Shown: positions 33,944 through 42,491 of the stretch, one piece after another | Position numbering within the stretch: position 1 is the stretch's first letter | Layout of the letters: each line of letters opens with the position of its first letter | Notes under the pieces: model-generated | What the model was told of the DNA's origin: nothing | Database searches by the model: none | What the model saw: the letters and a program-made list of their open reading frames with translations, nothing else | Made by a program: the position numbers and the translations under genes | Source of the DNA: DATEPR01 sp036273855 | GTDB lineage: Bacteria > Actinomycetota > Actinomycetes > Mycobacteriales > Pseudonocardiaceae | Direction: 5' to 3' | DNA: 64,000 bases | Assembly (NCBI GenBank): GCA_036273855.1 | Contig: DASUGU010000068.1 | Span: 1-64,000 of the forward strand

Positions 33944-35373
33944 GTGAGGCCCAGCGCACCGAATCGCCAGTCGCGCCAGAGTCGGCGGGACCGTTCCTCG
34001 GGATACGGGCGGACCGCCGGCTCGGCGTCGTACACGCGGGTGACGTGGCCGTCGTAGCGGTCCCAACCCGGATCGCCGGTGGCGGCGAACGCCAGGCACT
34101 CCGCCCGCATCAGCTCCGACAGGCGTTGTGCCTGTTCCACCATGGCCGGCCCGGCCGCGGTGACCTCGCCGTCGATGTCGGTGGTGCCGAAGACGAGCAG
34201 GGTGTCCAGCCCGTGCGACGCGCCCTGCTGGCCGAATCCCCAGCACAGCTCGTACATCCAGACGCGGGCACCACCGGCGCGGGCGGCGTCGGCGAGGTGG
34301 CTGGTGGGCATCCGCATCAGCCAGTCGCCGACGGCCACTTCACGCAGTTCGGCCGCGGAGGCGTCCGGGAAGGCGGCCCGGTAGCCGGTCGCGCTGACCG
34401 TCGGCGCGAGGTTGTCCATCAGCGTGTCCACCTGGTCGTCGGTGGCCTCATCGAGCCGGGCGGCGAGCAGGCGGAACTCGTCGCGGGTGTGCCCGATCAA
34501 CAGGTCGACACCCCTGGCCGCGCCCGCCGCGAGGGCACGCCAGGGCGCGTCCGGCAGGATCTCGCCGTCGACCACGGGGGAGAACGGGGTCGGGGTGAGC
34601 GCGATCGGACCCCACCGCCGCGCATACCGGGGCAGCCGGTCGGTCACGGTCCGAGCGGCGAGGACGAGATCCTGGGGCGCGACGTCGGCGAGCTGACCGG
34701 CCTGCTGCGACCGGCCGATCTCGGCCGCGATGTCCGCCGCCAGCGCGGTGCTGAAGTAGGTTCCCGGCAGGCTCTGCATGATCGCCCGGCGGAACAGGCC
34801 GGCCGCCGACGGCATCACCAGCAGTGCGGCGATCGACCCGGCGCCCGCGGACTGGCCGAACACGGTGACATTGCCCGGGTCGCCGCCGAAGCCGGCCACG
34901 TTGTCCTGGATCCAGCGCAGTGCGGCGGCCTGATCGAGCAGCCCTCGGTTGTCCGGAGCGCCGGGCAGGTGGGCGAATCCTTCCGCGCCGGTGCGGTAGT
35001 TGGCGCTGACCACGACGGCCCCACCAGCCGCCAGCGTGGCGCCGTTGAAGTGTGGATTGGCTGTGGTGCAACGCAAGTAGGCGCCACCGCTGATCCATGC
35101 CACGACCGGCAGCCCGGTCGCGCCGGGGTCGGGCGTCCAGACGGCCAGGGTCAGCCAGTCGTCGCCCGCCGAGGCCGCGCCGGGTTGCGGTGGCGGGGGA
35201 CCGAACCGCGACACGTCACGCACACCGTCCCACGGCGCCGCCGGCCGCGGTGCCGCGAACCGGTGGGCACCGACGGGCGGCGCCGCGAACGGGACACCGC
35301 GGAACGCGGCCACACCGTTCTCCCAGCCGCCCTGGACCAGTCCGGTGGCGGTACGAGCGCGTGGAGCGTCCAT
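33940..35373 (-). CDS. Type B carboxylesterase/lipase
   Basis: A 477-residue esterase. It starts with the family pattern ATGLVQGGWENGVAAFRGVPFAAPPVG. The nucleophile elbow is FGQSAGAGS (Ser about 177), the oxyanion region is ISGGAYLRC (instead of the usual GGGF), and the acid/His lie near residues 290 and 390. Compared with typical para-nitrobenzyl esterases the HGGG loop is altered (WISGGAY). It is 22 bp downstream of the PrpD-like gene and could be cotranscribed with the azoxy operon, possibly hydrolysing an ester late in the pathway (inference). Confidence 0.87.
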   Translation of the reverse strand: MDAPRARTATGLVQGGWENGVAAFRGVPFAAPPVGAHRFAAPRPAAPWDGVRDVSRFGPPPPQPGAASAGDDWLTLAVWTPDPGATGLPVVAWISGGAYLRCTTANPHFNGATLAAGGAVVVSANYRTGAEGFAHLPGAPDNRGLLDQAAALRWIQDNVAGFGGDPGNVTVFGQSAGAGSIAALLVMPSAAGLFRRAIMQSLPGTYFSTALAADIAAEIGRSQQAGQLADVAPQDLVLAARTVTDRLPRYARRWGPIALTPTPFSPVVDGEILPDAPWRALAAGAARGVDLLIGHTRDEFRLLAARLDEATDDQVDTLMDNLAPTVSATGYRAAFPDASAAELREVAVGDWLMRMPTSHLADAARAGGARVWMYELCWGFGQQGASHGLDTLLVFGTTDIDGEVTAAGPAMVEQAQRLSELMRAECLAFAATGDPGWDRYDGHVTRVYDAEPAVRPYPEERSRRLWRDWRFGALGLT

Positions 35374-35394
35374 GCGGCGATCATCGCAGGAACG

Positions 35395-36858
35395 TCAGCT
35401 CAGCGCGGCTTCCAGCCAGGCGTGCAGATCGGCGGGCGTCATCCGGTCCAGGCGTGGGGCGTCGTCGGCCACCTCGGGCGGCCCGCCCAGCTCGACGAAC
35501 TTCTCCCGCATCAGCTCGGCGTGGTGCGCCCTGGTGTGTGGCCCGGCCGCACCCAGCGGGATGGACCGTTCCCTGGTCCGGACGCGGCCGTCGGTGAGCC
35601 GGACGGTGACCCTGGCCGGCGTGGCCTTGGTGGCGCCGGTGAAGTCGCTCGGCGCACCGCCCAGCGGGCCGACCAGCTCCACCAGCTCGTCCCCGCCGAA
35701 CTGGCGGATCCAGTCCTCGGCGGCCGGTCCGGCCTGCCGTACGGCCTCGCCGAAGGGCGCCTCCGACGCGAACAGTTCCCGTGTCATCGCCGGATCGTGG
35801 GCCAGCCGGACCCGGCCGGCGAGCGCCCAGCGGCCGGGTCCGCCGACCGAGGGCTCGGCGAAGTCGTCGACGGTGAACCCGCCGGTCAGCAGCGCGGTGG
35901 CGACCGGGTACGGGATGTCCAGCACGAGTGCGCCCAGGGGTGAGGCCGGACCGTCGATGTAGCGGGCGACACGCTTGCCGGACAGCAGCGTGTAGACCGA
36001 TGCCTCGACGATCACTTCCTCGATGTCGTCCGCTGTGATGTCGCCGAGTTCCTCGTGCAGTGCGGTGGCGCAGTCGACGGCGGCGTCGATACCGGGGCCG
36101 CCTGGGTGCATCTTGAACGACAGCGTCTCCGTGTGCCAGCGGTCGCCGAGCCCTTCGGTGACCGCGTCGGGCAGCGGGACCGAGGCGAAGCGGGCCAGGA
36201 AACCGTCGGAGTGCTCGACGATGTCCGGCGCGCCACGCAGACCGGCGACGGCCGCGTCACAGGCGTCCATCGCCGTGCGGACCGGCGAGAACGTGTTGAA
36301 CAGGCGCGCGTCGCTGGCCAGGAACGCCCGCATCAGGGGCCACGGCGGCATGGCCAGGGCGAGGCCGAACGCGTCCAGCCACACGTCGGCGGACGCGCGC
36401 TGGCAGTGCAGCCGCCCGCCGACCGCGCCGACCAGGTGGGTGTGCACGGCGCTGTGTCCGCGCAACGGTCCCAGCGTGGCGGCCGCGGTGATCCTGGCCG
36501 CGCACTCGTTGGCCGCGACCACGGCGGTCAGCAGGGCACGGCCGTCCAGACCCTCGGCGTAGGCGAAGGCCAGCGGGACGGCGACCGTGGAGTTGGACAG
36601 GTGCCCGGCGTAGGCGGTGTCGTCCAGGTTCAGCCACGAGCCGAGACCGGCCAGCACGCACGCCGACTGCCGGGGGTCGACCCCCAGCGGTGGGCCGAAC
36701 GCCTTGACCAGACTGTGGCCGAGCGGATGGCCCGCGCCGGCCCGGATCGAGCCGAGCTGGGACAGGATCTGGCTGCGGGCCAGGGCCACCACCCGGTCGG
36801 GCAGCGCGTCGAACCGAAGCGAAGCGGCCCATGTGGACAGTCGGGTGGCGACGGTCAT
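35395..36858 (-). CDS. MmgE/PrpD-family protein, VlmK-like dehydratase
   Basis: A 487-residue MmgE/PrpD protein. It begins VATRLSTWAASLRFDALPDRVV, and has LDDTAYAGHLSNSTVAVPLAFAYAE and FKMHPGGPGIDAAVD, both family landmarks. In valanimycin biosynthesis VlmK, a member of this family, eliminates phosphate from phosphorylated valanimycin hydrate. Here the ATG overlaps the stop of a DAG-kinase-like gene, the same pairing as VlmJ-VlmK, which supports an elimination giving a dehydroalanine-type azoxy-acrylate. Confidence 0.85.
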   Translation of the reverse strand: MTVATRLSTWAASLRFDALPDRVVALARSQILSQLGSIRAGAGHPLGHSLVKAFGPPLGVDPRQSACVLAGLGSWLNLDDTAYAGHLSNSTVAVPLAFAYAEGLDGRALLTAVVAANECAARITAAATLGPLRGHSAVHTHLVGAVGGRLHCQRASADVWLDAFGLALAMPPWPLMRAFLASDARLFNTFSPVRTAMDACDAAVAGLRGAPDIVEHSDGFLARFASVPLPDAVTEGLGDRWHTETLSFKMHPGGPGIDAAVDCATALHEELGDITADDIEEVIVEASVYTLLSGKRVARYIDGPASPLGALVLDIPYPVATALLTGGFTVDDFAEPSVGGPGRWALAGRVRLAHDPAMTRELFASEAPFGEAVRQAGPAAEDWIRQFGGDELVELVGPLGGAPSDFTGATKATPARVTVRLTDGRVRTRERSIPLGAAGPHTRAHHAELMREKFVELGGPPEVADDAPRLDRMTPADLHAWLEAALS

Positions 36859-37805
36859 CGGGCCACCTCCGCGCCCCACATGGGCAGGGCACCCGGCACG
36901 ACGTCCAGCGTCATGGTCGGGCTGGCGCCCGGATACACCTCGCCGTCGTGCTCGAAGCACAGGGCGGTGCCGTCCAGGTGTTCCACCGCGATCCGCCTGC
37001 CCCGGCCGTAGGTGACGCTCGGCCGGCCGACGTGGTCGCCGGTCCTGGTCAGCGCCAGCATGGCGGTCGCACCACCGTCGGCGCCGATGACGCACACGTC
37101 CAACTGGCCGTCGTCGATCAGCGAGTCGGGCAGCAACTGGTACTGACCGGCGCGGTGCCGGCCGCCGCCGACGTTGGCCAGCACGATCTCGCCCTTGTGG
37201 ATCACCGTGCCGTCCACGGTGACCCGGGCCGGCACCGGATCGAAGCGGGCCGCGGTGGTGGCCAGCGCCTCCTCGTACCGCGCCCAACCGCGCCGGGTCG
37301 ACGACCTCGCCGTGATCAGCGCGTCGGCGAACAGCCCGGCACAGGCACCGAGCAGGACGAGGTCGTCGGTCTCCACCAACCGGGCCATGTCCACCCGCCG
37401 TATGGCAGCGGCGCCGTCGTCGGTCCGGCGCACCACGGCCGACAGCGCCGCCGACCACGGGCGGCGGCCCCAGAGCATCCGGTAGCCCGAGTTGCCGGTG
37501 CCGCCCGGCACCGCGAACAGTGTCGGACGCCGGTCGGTGTCCAGGGCCAGCAGTCCGCGCGCCACCTCCAGCACGGTGCCGTCGCCGCCGATGACCAGCA
37601 CCAGATCGGCCGGACCCAGTCCGGACCCGGTGACGGCCTCGGTGGCGTCGCCGCGACCGCTCGTGCGGTGCACGGTGGCGGTCCGCCCGTGGTGGCGACA
37701 GAGGCTCAGGACGTCGTCCATGAGCGCCGGCGTCGTGGTGCCGGCCGTCGGGTTGACGATGACCATGGTGCGGGAGCCGGACGGCTCCGCGTCGTGTTCA
37801 CGCAC
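36855..37805 (-). CDS. Diacylglycerol-kinase-like phosphotransferase, VlmJ-like
   Basis: A 316-residue DAGK_cat protein. VIVNPTAGT near the start, LVIGGDGTVLEVARGLL, AVPGGTGN and the C-terminal acidic ending fit lipid kinases. VlmJ uses this fold to phosphorylate valanimycin hydrate at the serine-derived hydroxyl. GTG 37805 follows GAGGTGAA; a TTG 30 bp further up is the other choice. The stop overlaps the PrpD-like gene by 4 bp, so the two steps are coupled. Confidence 0.85.
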   Translation of the reverse strand: MREHDAEPSGSRTMVIVNPTAGTTTPALMDDVLSLCRHHGRTATVHRTSGRGDATEAVTGSGLGPADLVLVIGGDGTVLEVARGLLALDTDRRPTLFAVPGGTGNSGYRMLWGRRPWSAALSAVVRRTDDGAAAIRRVDMARLVETDDLVLLGACAGLFADALITARSSTRRGWARYEEALATTAARFDPVPARVTVDGTVIHKGEIVLANVGGGRHRAGQYQLLPDSLIDDGQLDVCVIGADGGATAMLALTRTGDHVGRPSVTYGRGRRIAVEHLDGTALCFEHDGEVYPGASPTMTLDVVPGALPMWGAEVAR

Positions 37806-37900
37806 AGTTCGTTCACCTCGCGTCCTGGTCGACAACGTGGAACGGCCACGCCAGGGAGTCGAGGGGTACTCACTGGCGTGGCCGGGTCGGGGGGACAGAA

Positions 37901-39028
37901 TCAGGCTGCTTGTCGTTGTGGCTGCGCCGGTATCTCACCGGACCGGACCGGGGCGCTCACCGTGTGCAGGAACGACGCGACCTCGCGGTAGGACCGCCAG
38001 AAGCCGACCTCGTGGTAGGGAATGCCGTACTCCCGGCAGAAGTCCCGCACGATCATCCGGCACTGCGGCAGGTTCTTCTGCGGCATCGCGGGGAACAGGT
38101 GATGCTCGATCTGGTAGTTCAGGCCACCGCTGAGGAAGTCGATGTACCAGGACGGCCGGACGTTGCGGGAGGTCAGCACCTGGCGCTCCAGCCAGGTCAT
38201 CCGCTCCTCGTCCTCGTCCCGGACCTCCATGCCCTTGTGGTTGGGCGCGAACAGCATGCCGAAGTACACGCCCTGGACCGCCTGCTGGATCGCCAGGAAG
38301 CAGATCGCCTGCACCGGCGTCAGGAACACGAACAGGCACGTGAGGTAGATCGCCGCCCGAGCCACGATGATCGCGCTCTCCAGCACCGGCCTGCGCACCG
38401 AGCCGTTGAAGATCATCTGCCAGGCCGTCCGCTGCATCTTCAGGCACTCCAGCGTGAGCAGCACGAAGAACAGGACGCTCTGGTGGCGCACCACGAACTT
38501 CTTGTAGCCACGCCGGCTCGCGTACTGCTTCAGGTCGAAGATGATCGTGCGGCGCCCGATGTCGGGGTCCATCTCCAGGTGGTTCGGGTGGCTGTGGTGC
38601 CGGTTGTGGTGGTTGACCCACCAGCCGTACGAGGCACCGTTGACCAGGTTGGCGTGCACCAGGCCGACCGCCGTGGCGAGGTTCTTGTTCCGGAACATCG
38701 CCTTGTGGCCGGCGTCGTGCCACATGAAGATGCACTGGCCGGCGCAGAAACCCAGGTACACGGCGATGACCATCTGCCACCACGACCGTCCGACCAGGAA
38801 GAACGCTGCCAACCCGGCGGCGAACAGTACCGTGTTCAGGCTCAGTTTCCAGATGTAGTAGCCGGGTAGCAGATCCAACAGGCCGGCCTGTTTGATCCGC
38901 CTGGACAGTTCGGTGAAGTCACCCCGCATGGCGTCGCTCGGCGCCTCGGACCCGTCCGGGACCTTCGTTACCGCCTCGGCGTCGTCGGTGATGACCGGCG
39001 ACATGGTGCCTCCAGGGGGTCGTCGCAT
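37901..39028 (-). CDS. Membrane fatty acid desaturase
   Basis: A 375-residue membrane diiron desaturase. The three histidine boxes are HDAGHK, HHNRHHSHPNH and QIEHHLFP, the last with the leading Gln typical of acyl-lipid (front-end) desaturases. Four helices span about 60-115 and 225-275. It probably inserts a double bond in the fatty chain of the product or its precursor. ATG 39028 has AAGGAG at good distance; ATG 39004 also has GGAGG. A triple-heptamer SARP-type promoter precedes it. Confidence 0.9.
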   Translation of the reverse strand: MRRPPGGTMSPVITDDAEAVTKVPDGSEAPSDAMRGDFTELSRRIKQAGLLDLLPGYYIWKLSLNTVLFAAGLAAFFLVGRSWWQMVIAVYLGFCAGQCIFMWHDAGHKAMFRNKNLATAVGLVHANLVNGASYGWWVNHHNRHHSHPNHLEMDPDIGRRTIIFDLKQYASRRGYKKFVVRHQSVLFFVLLTLECLKMQRTAWQMIFNGSVRRPVLESAIIVARAAIYLTCLFVFLTPVQAICFLAIQQAVQGVYFGMLFAPNHKGMEVRDEDEERMTWLERQVLTSRNVRPSWYIDFLSGGLNYQIEHHLFPAMPQKNLPQCRMIVRDFCREYGIPYHEVGFWRSYREVASFLHTVSAPVRSGEIPAQPQRQAA

Positions 39029-39167
39029 ACCGTGATCTCCTTCGGCGTTACCGACCCGATGACGGCCGGCTGGAACTGTCGTCACATACGAGAGCTCGAC
39101 ATCGGCGCGGTTCCCACCAGCTGCCGGTCGGCCATCAGGCTCGCCATGTGATTGCCATTCGTGCGTT

Positions 39168-39211
39168 GAGATCTCCCGACCAGTGTGACGAGATCTCCCG
39201 TCCAGTGTGAC
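39168..39211. repeat. Tandem 22-bp direct repeat in the desaturase leader
   Basis: Two copies (39168-39189 and 39190-39211) differ at one base; each contains GAGATCTCCCG and CCAGTGTGAC. On the minus strand the AGTGTG of the second copy is the CACACT taken as -10 of the desaturase promoter, so the duplication may have copied the -10 and initial transcribed region. Confidence 0.85.
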
Positions 39212-39246
39212 AAACCCGTCTGATCCCCTACTGACACGAACCTGAC
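39204..39246 (-). promoter_or_regulatory. SARP-type promoter of desaturase-vlmJ-vlmK operon
   Basis: Read on the minus strand: GTCAGGT, GTCAGTA and ATCAGAC heptamers at exact 11-bp steps (39240-39246, 39229-39235, 39218-39224), an 8-bp gap, then CACACT (39209-39204). It lies between the SARP gene and the desaturase. The same layout occurs at five other cluster promoters. Confidence 0.8.
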
Positions 39247-39258
39247 GACGGCCGGTGG

Positions 39259-40041
39259 TCAGCTGCGCAGCGCCAGGTGGTCCGCTCTCGGCCCGATCTG
39301 GGGGTCGTGGGCCAGCACGGCGACCTCGAACTTCTGGATGGTGGGCGAGGGCTCCACGCCGAGCTCGTTGTCCATCCGGGCCCGCAGCCTGCGGTACGCG
39401 GCCAGGGCGTCGGCCTGGCGGCCGGAACGGTACAGCGCGATCATCAACTGCTCACAGAAGCGCTCGTTCAGCGGCTCCAGCTCCACGAGTTCGCTCAGCT
39501 CGGCGACGATGTCCATGTCCCGGCCCAGTTTCAGTTCGCTGTCGTACAACCGGCCGAGCGCGGAGAGCCGCGCCTGTTCGTACCGGGCGACGAGCGACTG
39601 CCCGAGGGCACCCCGGACCTGGCCGCCGAACGCGGGCCCCCGCCACAGCGACAGTGCCTGGCGGATCGTGCGGGCCACGTCCGACGCCGGCATCGCGGTG
39701 TCGTTCTGGATCTTCCGGATGCGCTGCTTGAAGATGGCGGCGTCGAGCTCGTCGTCGTCGATGGAGAGCTGGTAGCCGGGAGGTACCGTACTCAGCCGTG
39801 AGTCCCCTCGGCCCGGCTCCAGGGCCGACAGCCGGCGCCGTAGACGGCTGACGTGGGCCTGGAGGGCGTTCTCCGCACTACGAGGTGGGTCCTCCCACAG
39901 CTCCGAGATGAGCGTGTGCACGCCGACCGGGTTGCCCCGGTTGGCCAGGAGGGCGGCGAACAACGACCGCTGCGCCTCGCTCCGTAATAACGTCGCTCGG
40001 CCGTCGACGGTAATCTCGATCGGCCCGAGAACTGCGAACAT
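39259..40041 (-). CDS. SARP-family pathway-specific activator
   Basis: A 260-residue Streptomyces antibiotic regulatory protein. Residues 1-95 are an OmpR-like winged helix (FAVLGPIEITVDG, LRSEAQRSLFAALL, VGVHTLISELW, ALQAHVSRLRRRL) and 100-245 the bacterial transcriptional activation domain (LYDSELKLGRDMDIVAEL, LNERFCEQLMIALYRSGRQADALAAYRRLR). It matches the role of VlmI. It should bind the 11-bp heptamer arrays found at six promoters. ATG 40041 follows AAAGGGGAAA. Confidence 0.92.
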   Translation of the reverse strand: MFAVLGPIEITVDGRATLLRSEAQRSLFAALLANRGNPVGVHTLISELWEDPPRSAENALQAHVSRLRRRLSALEPGRGDSRLSTVPPGYQLSIDDDELDAAIFKQRIRKIQNDTAMPASDVARTIRQALSLWRGPAFGGQVRGALGQSLVARYEQARLSALGRLYDSELKLGRDMDIVAELSELVELEPLNERFCEQLMIALYRSGRQADALAAYRRLRARMDNELGVEPSPTIQKFEVAVLAHDPQIGPRADHLALRS

Positions 40042-40417
40042 AAATATTTCCCCTTTGCGCGATCTTCAGCTCATCTCTATCCAATCTCGACACTCAACCT
40101 CGATCGCAAATATTGGGCAGTTCCCATTGTTTACACGGCAACAAAATATCCGCGACAACCCTGTCTAGCACGTAACCACCGACACCGCAAGTTCCGCATC
40201 CGCTGGTGATCACCGTTATTCGAGCGCGGTGCGTCTGGTTGGCGGCGACCATTCGTGTGACAGCCGCACGGCGATCATCGGATCCCGGTGACCTGGAGTG
40301 GCCGACCGTTTATGCCAGGTAGCCGGCCGTGTCGGCGGAATCTATTCCGCTGCATACATTTCCCGGCGATAACAGTGTTTGTGACAAGGTGAACCGGCTC
40401 GGGAGGCATTTTTCCGA
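40042..40417. other. AT-richer intergenic region between SARP gene and serS
   Basis: About 500 bp lie between the divergent SARP and serS starts. The first 120 bp are AT-rich (AACATAAATATTT next to the SARP start, ATTGTTTACACGGCAACAAAATATC further up) and probably hold the SARP promoter. No gene is seen. The serS heptamer promoter begins at 40418. Confidence 0.5.
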
Positions 40418-40460
40418 ATCAGGAAGCTGTCAGCTCCTCGTCAGTTGACGAGCGCACAAT
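40418..40460 (+). promoter_or_regulatory. SARP-type promoter of serS-like gene
   Basis: ATCAGGA (40418), GTCAGCT (40429) and GTCAGTT (40440) are at exact 11-bp steps, followed by 8 bp and CACAAT (40455-40460). It lies 80 bp before the GTG start of the seryl-tRNA synthetase gene. Confidence 0.8.
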
Positions 40461-40539
40461 GAATCTTGAGTGAATGACAGGGAAGCGCTGGACCGAACGA
40501 TTCCACCGCGCGCGTACGTGACGACGAACGGAGTGTCAG

Positions 40540-41829
40540 GTGCATGATCCTCGGGCATTACTTGATCTCGGCTCCGTGGCGCAGGAGAAACTCGCCCGGC
40601 GTGGGTTCCGGCTGGATCTGGACGAACTCGCCGAGCTGATCAGCCGCAGGCGGGACCTGGCCGACATGGCCGGCAAACTCCGGACCGAAGCCAACGGCCT
40701 GGCCAAGGAGAAGTCCGGTGACCGCGGCGGACCGGTACCCACCGAGGTCCGCGAACACGCCCAGGAACTGCGGGCCCGACTACGACAGATCGAGGCCCAG
40801 CGCAAGGATGTTGAGACCGAACTCACCGCCTTCCTGCTCGCGATTCCCAATCTGCCGGCCGACGACGTTCCCGACGGTGACTCCGAGGACTTCGCGGTCG
40901 AGATGCACCGCCGCGGTGCGCCCCGGGAATTTTCGTTCGAGCCCCGCCATCACGCCGACATCGGTGAGGCCACCGGAATCCTCGACCTGCCCCGCGCCGG
41001 CAAACTGGCCGGCGCCCGGTTCAGCGTGACCAGGGGCGTCGGCGCGAAGCTGGAACGCGCGCTGATCACGTTCTTCCTCGACCTGCACACCACGGAGCAC
41101 GGTTACCTCGAATACTCGGTTCCCTCCCTGGTGACCAGGGAAACCATGACGGGCACCGGACAACTGCCGAAATTCGAGGAGGACCTGTTCCGTACGTCCG
41201 TCGGCGAGCGCGAGTTGTTCCTGATCCCGACGGCCGAGGTGCCGCTGACCAACCTGCATGCGGGCGATGTCCTGACCGCGGCGGAACTGCCGCTGGCGCT
41301 CACCGCGCACACCCGGTGTTTCCGCGCCGAGGCGGGTTCGTACGGCCGGGACACCCGGGGCATTCTGCGGCTGCACGAGTTCGACAAGGTGGAAATGGTG
41401 CGCTTCTGCCGGCCGGAGGATTCCGACGAGCAGTTGCACCTGATGCTGTCCCACGCCGAGACGTGCCTGACCAGGCTCGGCCTGGCCTACCGGGTGGTAC
41501 AGCTGGCGGCCGGCGACATGGGTTTCTCCGCCCGGCGCACGTACGACATCGAGGTCTGGGTGCCCAGCCAGCGCCGTTACCGGGAGATCTCGTCCTGTTC
41601 GGACTGTGGCACGTTCCAGGCCCGCCGGGCGCGGATCACGACCCGTGGCGAGGACAAGAAGAAGACCCCGGTCGCCACGCTGAACGGTTCCGGCCTGCCG
41701 ATCGGCCGGACGATGCTGGCGATCATGGAGCAGTACCAGCAGGAGGACGGCAGCGTCGAGATCCCGGCCGCCCTGCACCCCTACACCGGCTTCTCGCGGA
41801 TCACTCCGGACGGGAAGCCGGCCGCTTAA
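40540..41829 (+). CDS. Seryl-tRNA synthetase paralogue, VlmL-like
   Basis: A 429-residue class II synthetase that charges tRNA-Ser with serine. The N-terminal coiled-coil arm that grips the long variable arm is complete (about 25-110). Motif 2 is RCFRAEAGSYGRDTRGILR with HEFDKVEM, and motif 3 LNGSGLPIGRTMLAIMEQY. Length and motifs are those of an active enzyme. Placement among valanimycin-type genes and an own SARP-type promoter show a pathway copy, as VlmL. It may charge the two tRNA-Ser-like RNAs at 45807-46002 (inference). GTG 40540 is the start. Confidence 0.93.
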   Translation: MHDPRALLDLGSVAQEKLARRGFRLDLDELAELISRRRDLADMAGKLRTEANGLAKEKSGDRGGPVPTEVREHAQELRARLRQIEAQRKDVETELTAFLLAIPNLPADDVPDGDSEDFAVEMHRRGAPREFSFEPRHHADIGEATGILDLPRAGKLAGARFSVTRGVGAKLERALITFFLDLHTTEHGYLEYSVPSLVTRETMTGTGQLPKFEEDLFRTSVGERELFLIPTAEVPLTNLHAGDVLTAAELPLALTAHTRCFRAEAGSYGRDTRGILRLHEFDKVEMVRFCRPEDSDEQLHLMLSHAETCLTRLGLAYRVVQLAAGDMGFSARRTYDIEVWVPSQRRYREISSCSDCGTFQARRARITTRGEDKKKTPVATLNGSGLPIGRTMLAIMEQYQQEDGSVEIPAALHPYTGFSRITPDGKPAA

Positions 41830-42377
41830 CGCCACGTCGATCGCCGTACGCCGGCCCGGGTCCGCTGCTCCGGCAGTGCCCGGGCCGGTAGCTGTCCATC
41901 GCAGCGCTGGGCGAACGCGAAGGCGAGCGTCCTGGTGTGGCTGGGCAGCACCGAACCGGCGTGCGCGTGCACCAGCTCGCACCACGGCAGCCGCTGGTCG
42001 GGGATCGACCGGCCGCCGCGGTCGGCGAAGCGCAGCAGGACCGGAGCCGTCTCGGCGTGCGGCGGGATCGTCGCCACGGACGCGACCAGATCGGCCGCGT
42101 TGTCCCGCAGGTCGGCCACCCGCCTGTCGTGCGACGTCAGGTCCACAATGGATGAGATCACGCCGGTGTGCATGGCCTCGTAGTTGTCGATCACCGCGGG
42201 AACGCCGGTGAGCACGTCACGTGCCGCGCCGGCGAGTACGTGTTCGGTGATGGCCACGTGGGCCACCAGCCAGTCGACCATCATGCGCAGGTCCACCCGG
42301 AGCGGTGTCTCGTCCGTGATCGTCTCGGCCACGGTGAGTAGTTGGCGGTAGGCGGATCGAAGTTCGGTGGTGTCCAT
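41826..42377 (-). CDS. Uncharacterised helical protein, paralogue of 33461-33943
   Basis: A 183-residue protein, ATG 42377. Residues 1-150 align with the product of 33461-33943 (start MDTTELRSAYRQL, middle PAVIDNYEAMHTGVISSIVDLTSHD); the last 25 residues are an extra basic tail. Function is unknown. It is divergent from an ArsR-like gene with two operator palindromes between, so its expression is probably repressed by that protein. Its stop overlaps the serS stop by 4 bp. Confidence 0.75.
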   Translation of the reverse strand: MDTTELRSAYRQLLTVAETITDETPLRVDLRMMVDWLVAHVAITEHVLAGAARDVLTGVPAVIDNYEAMHTGVISSIVDLTSHDRRVADLRDNAADLVASVATIPPHAETAPVLLRFADRGGRSIPDQRLPWCELVHAHAGSVLPSHTRTLAFAFAQRCDGQLPARALPEQRTRAGVRRSTWR

Positions 42378-42416
42378 CGACGCTCCTGCGCGGGTCCCGG
42401 GTGCCTCCTCGGTCGC

Positions 42417-42463
42417 ATGTTCGGCGTCAGCGAACATACCACATGTTCGGAGAACTCGAACAT
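42417..42463. promoter_or_regulatory. Paired operator ATGTTCG-N7-CGAACAT
   Basis: Two 21-bp palindromes, 42417-42437 and 42443-42463, each ATGTTCG, 7 bp, CGAACAT, with centres 26 bp apart. They sit between the divergent 41826-42377 gene and the ArsR-like gene, 29 bp before the latter's ATG. They are unlike the mycobacterial SOS box, where spacing is 4. Confidence 0.78.
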
Positions 42464-42491
42464 GGTGGCCGTTGGCTGATACGATGGCGCG

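Noticed and set aside
42417..42463. LexA/SOS boxes
   Set aside because: The actinobacterial SOS box is GAAC-N4-GTTC; here arms are separated by 7 (TTCG/CGAA) or 5-9 in the other pairing, and no repair gene follows.
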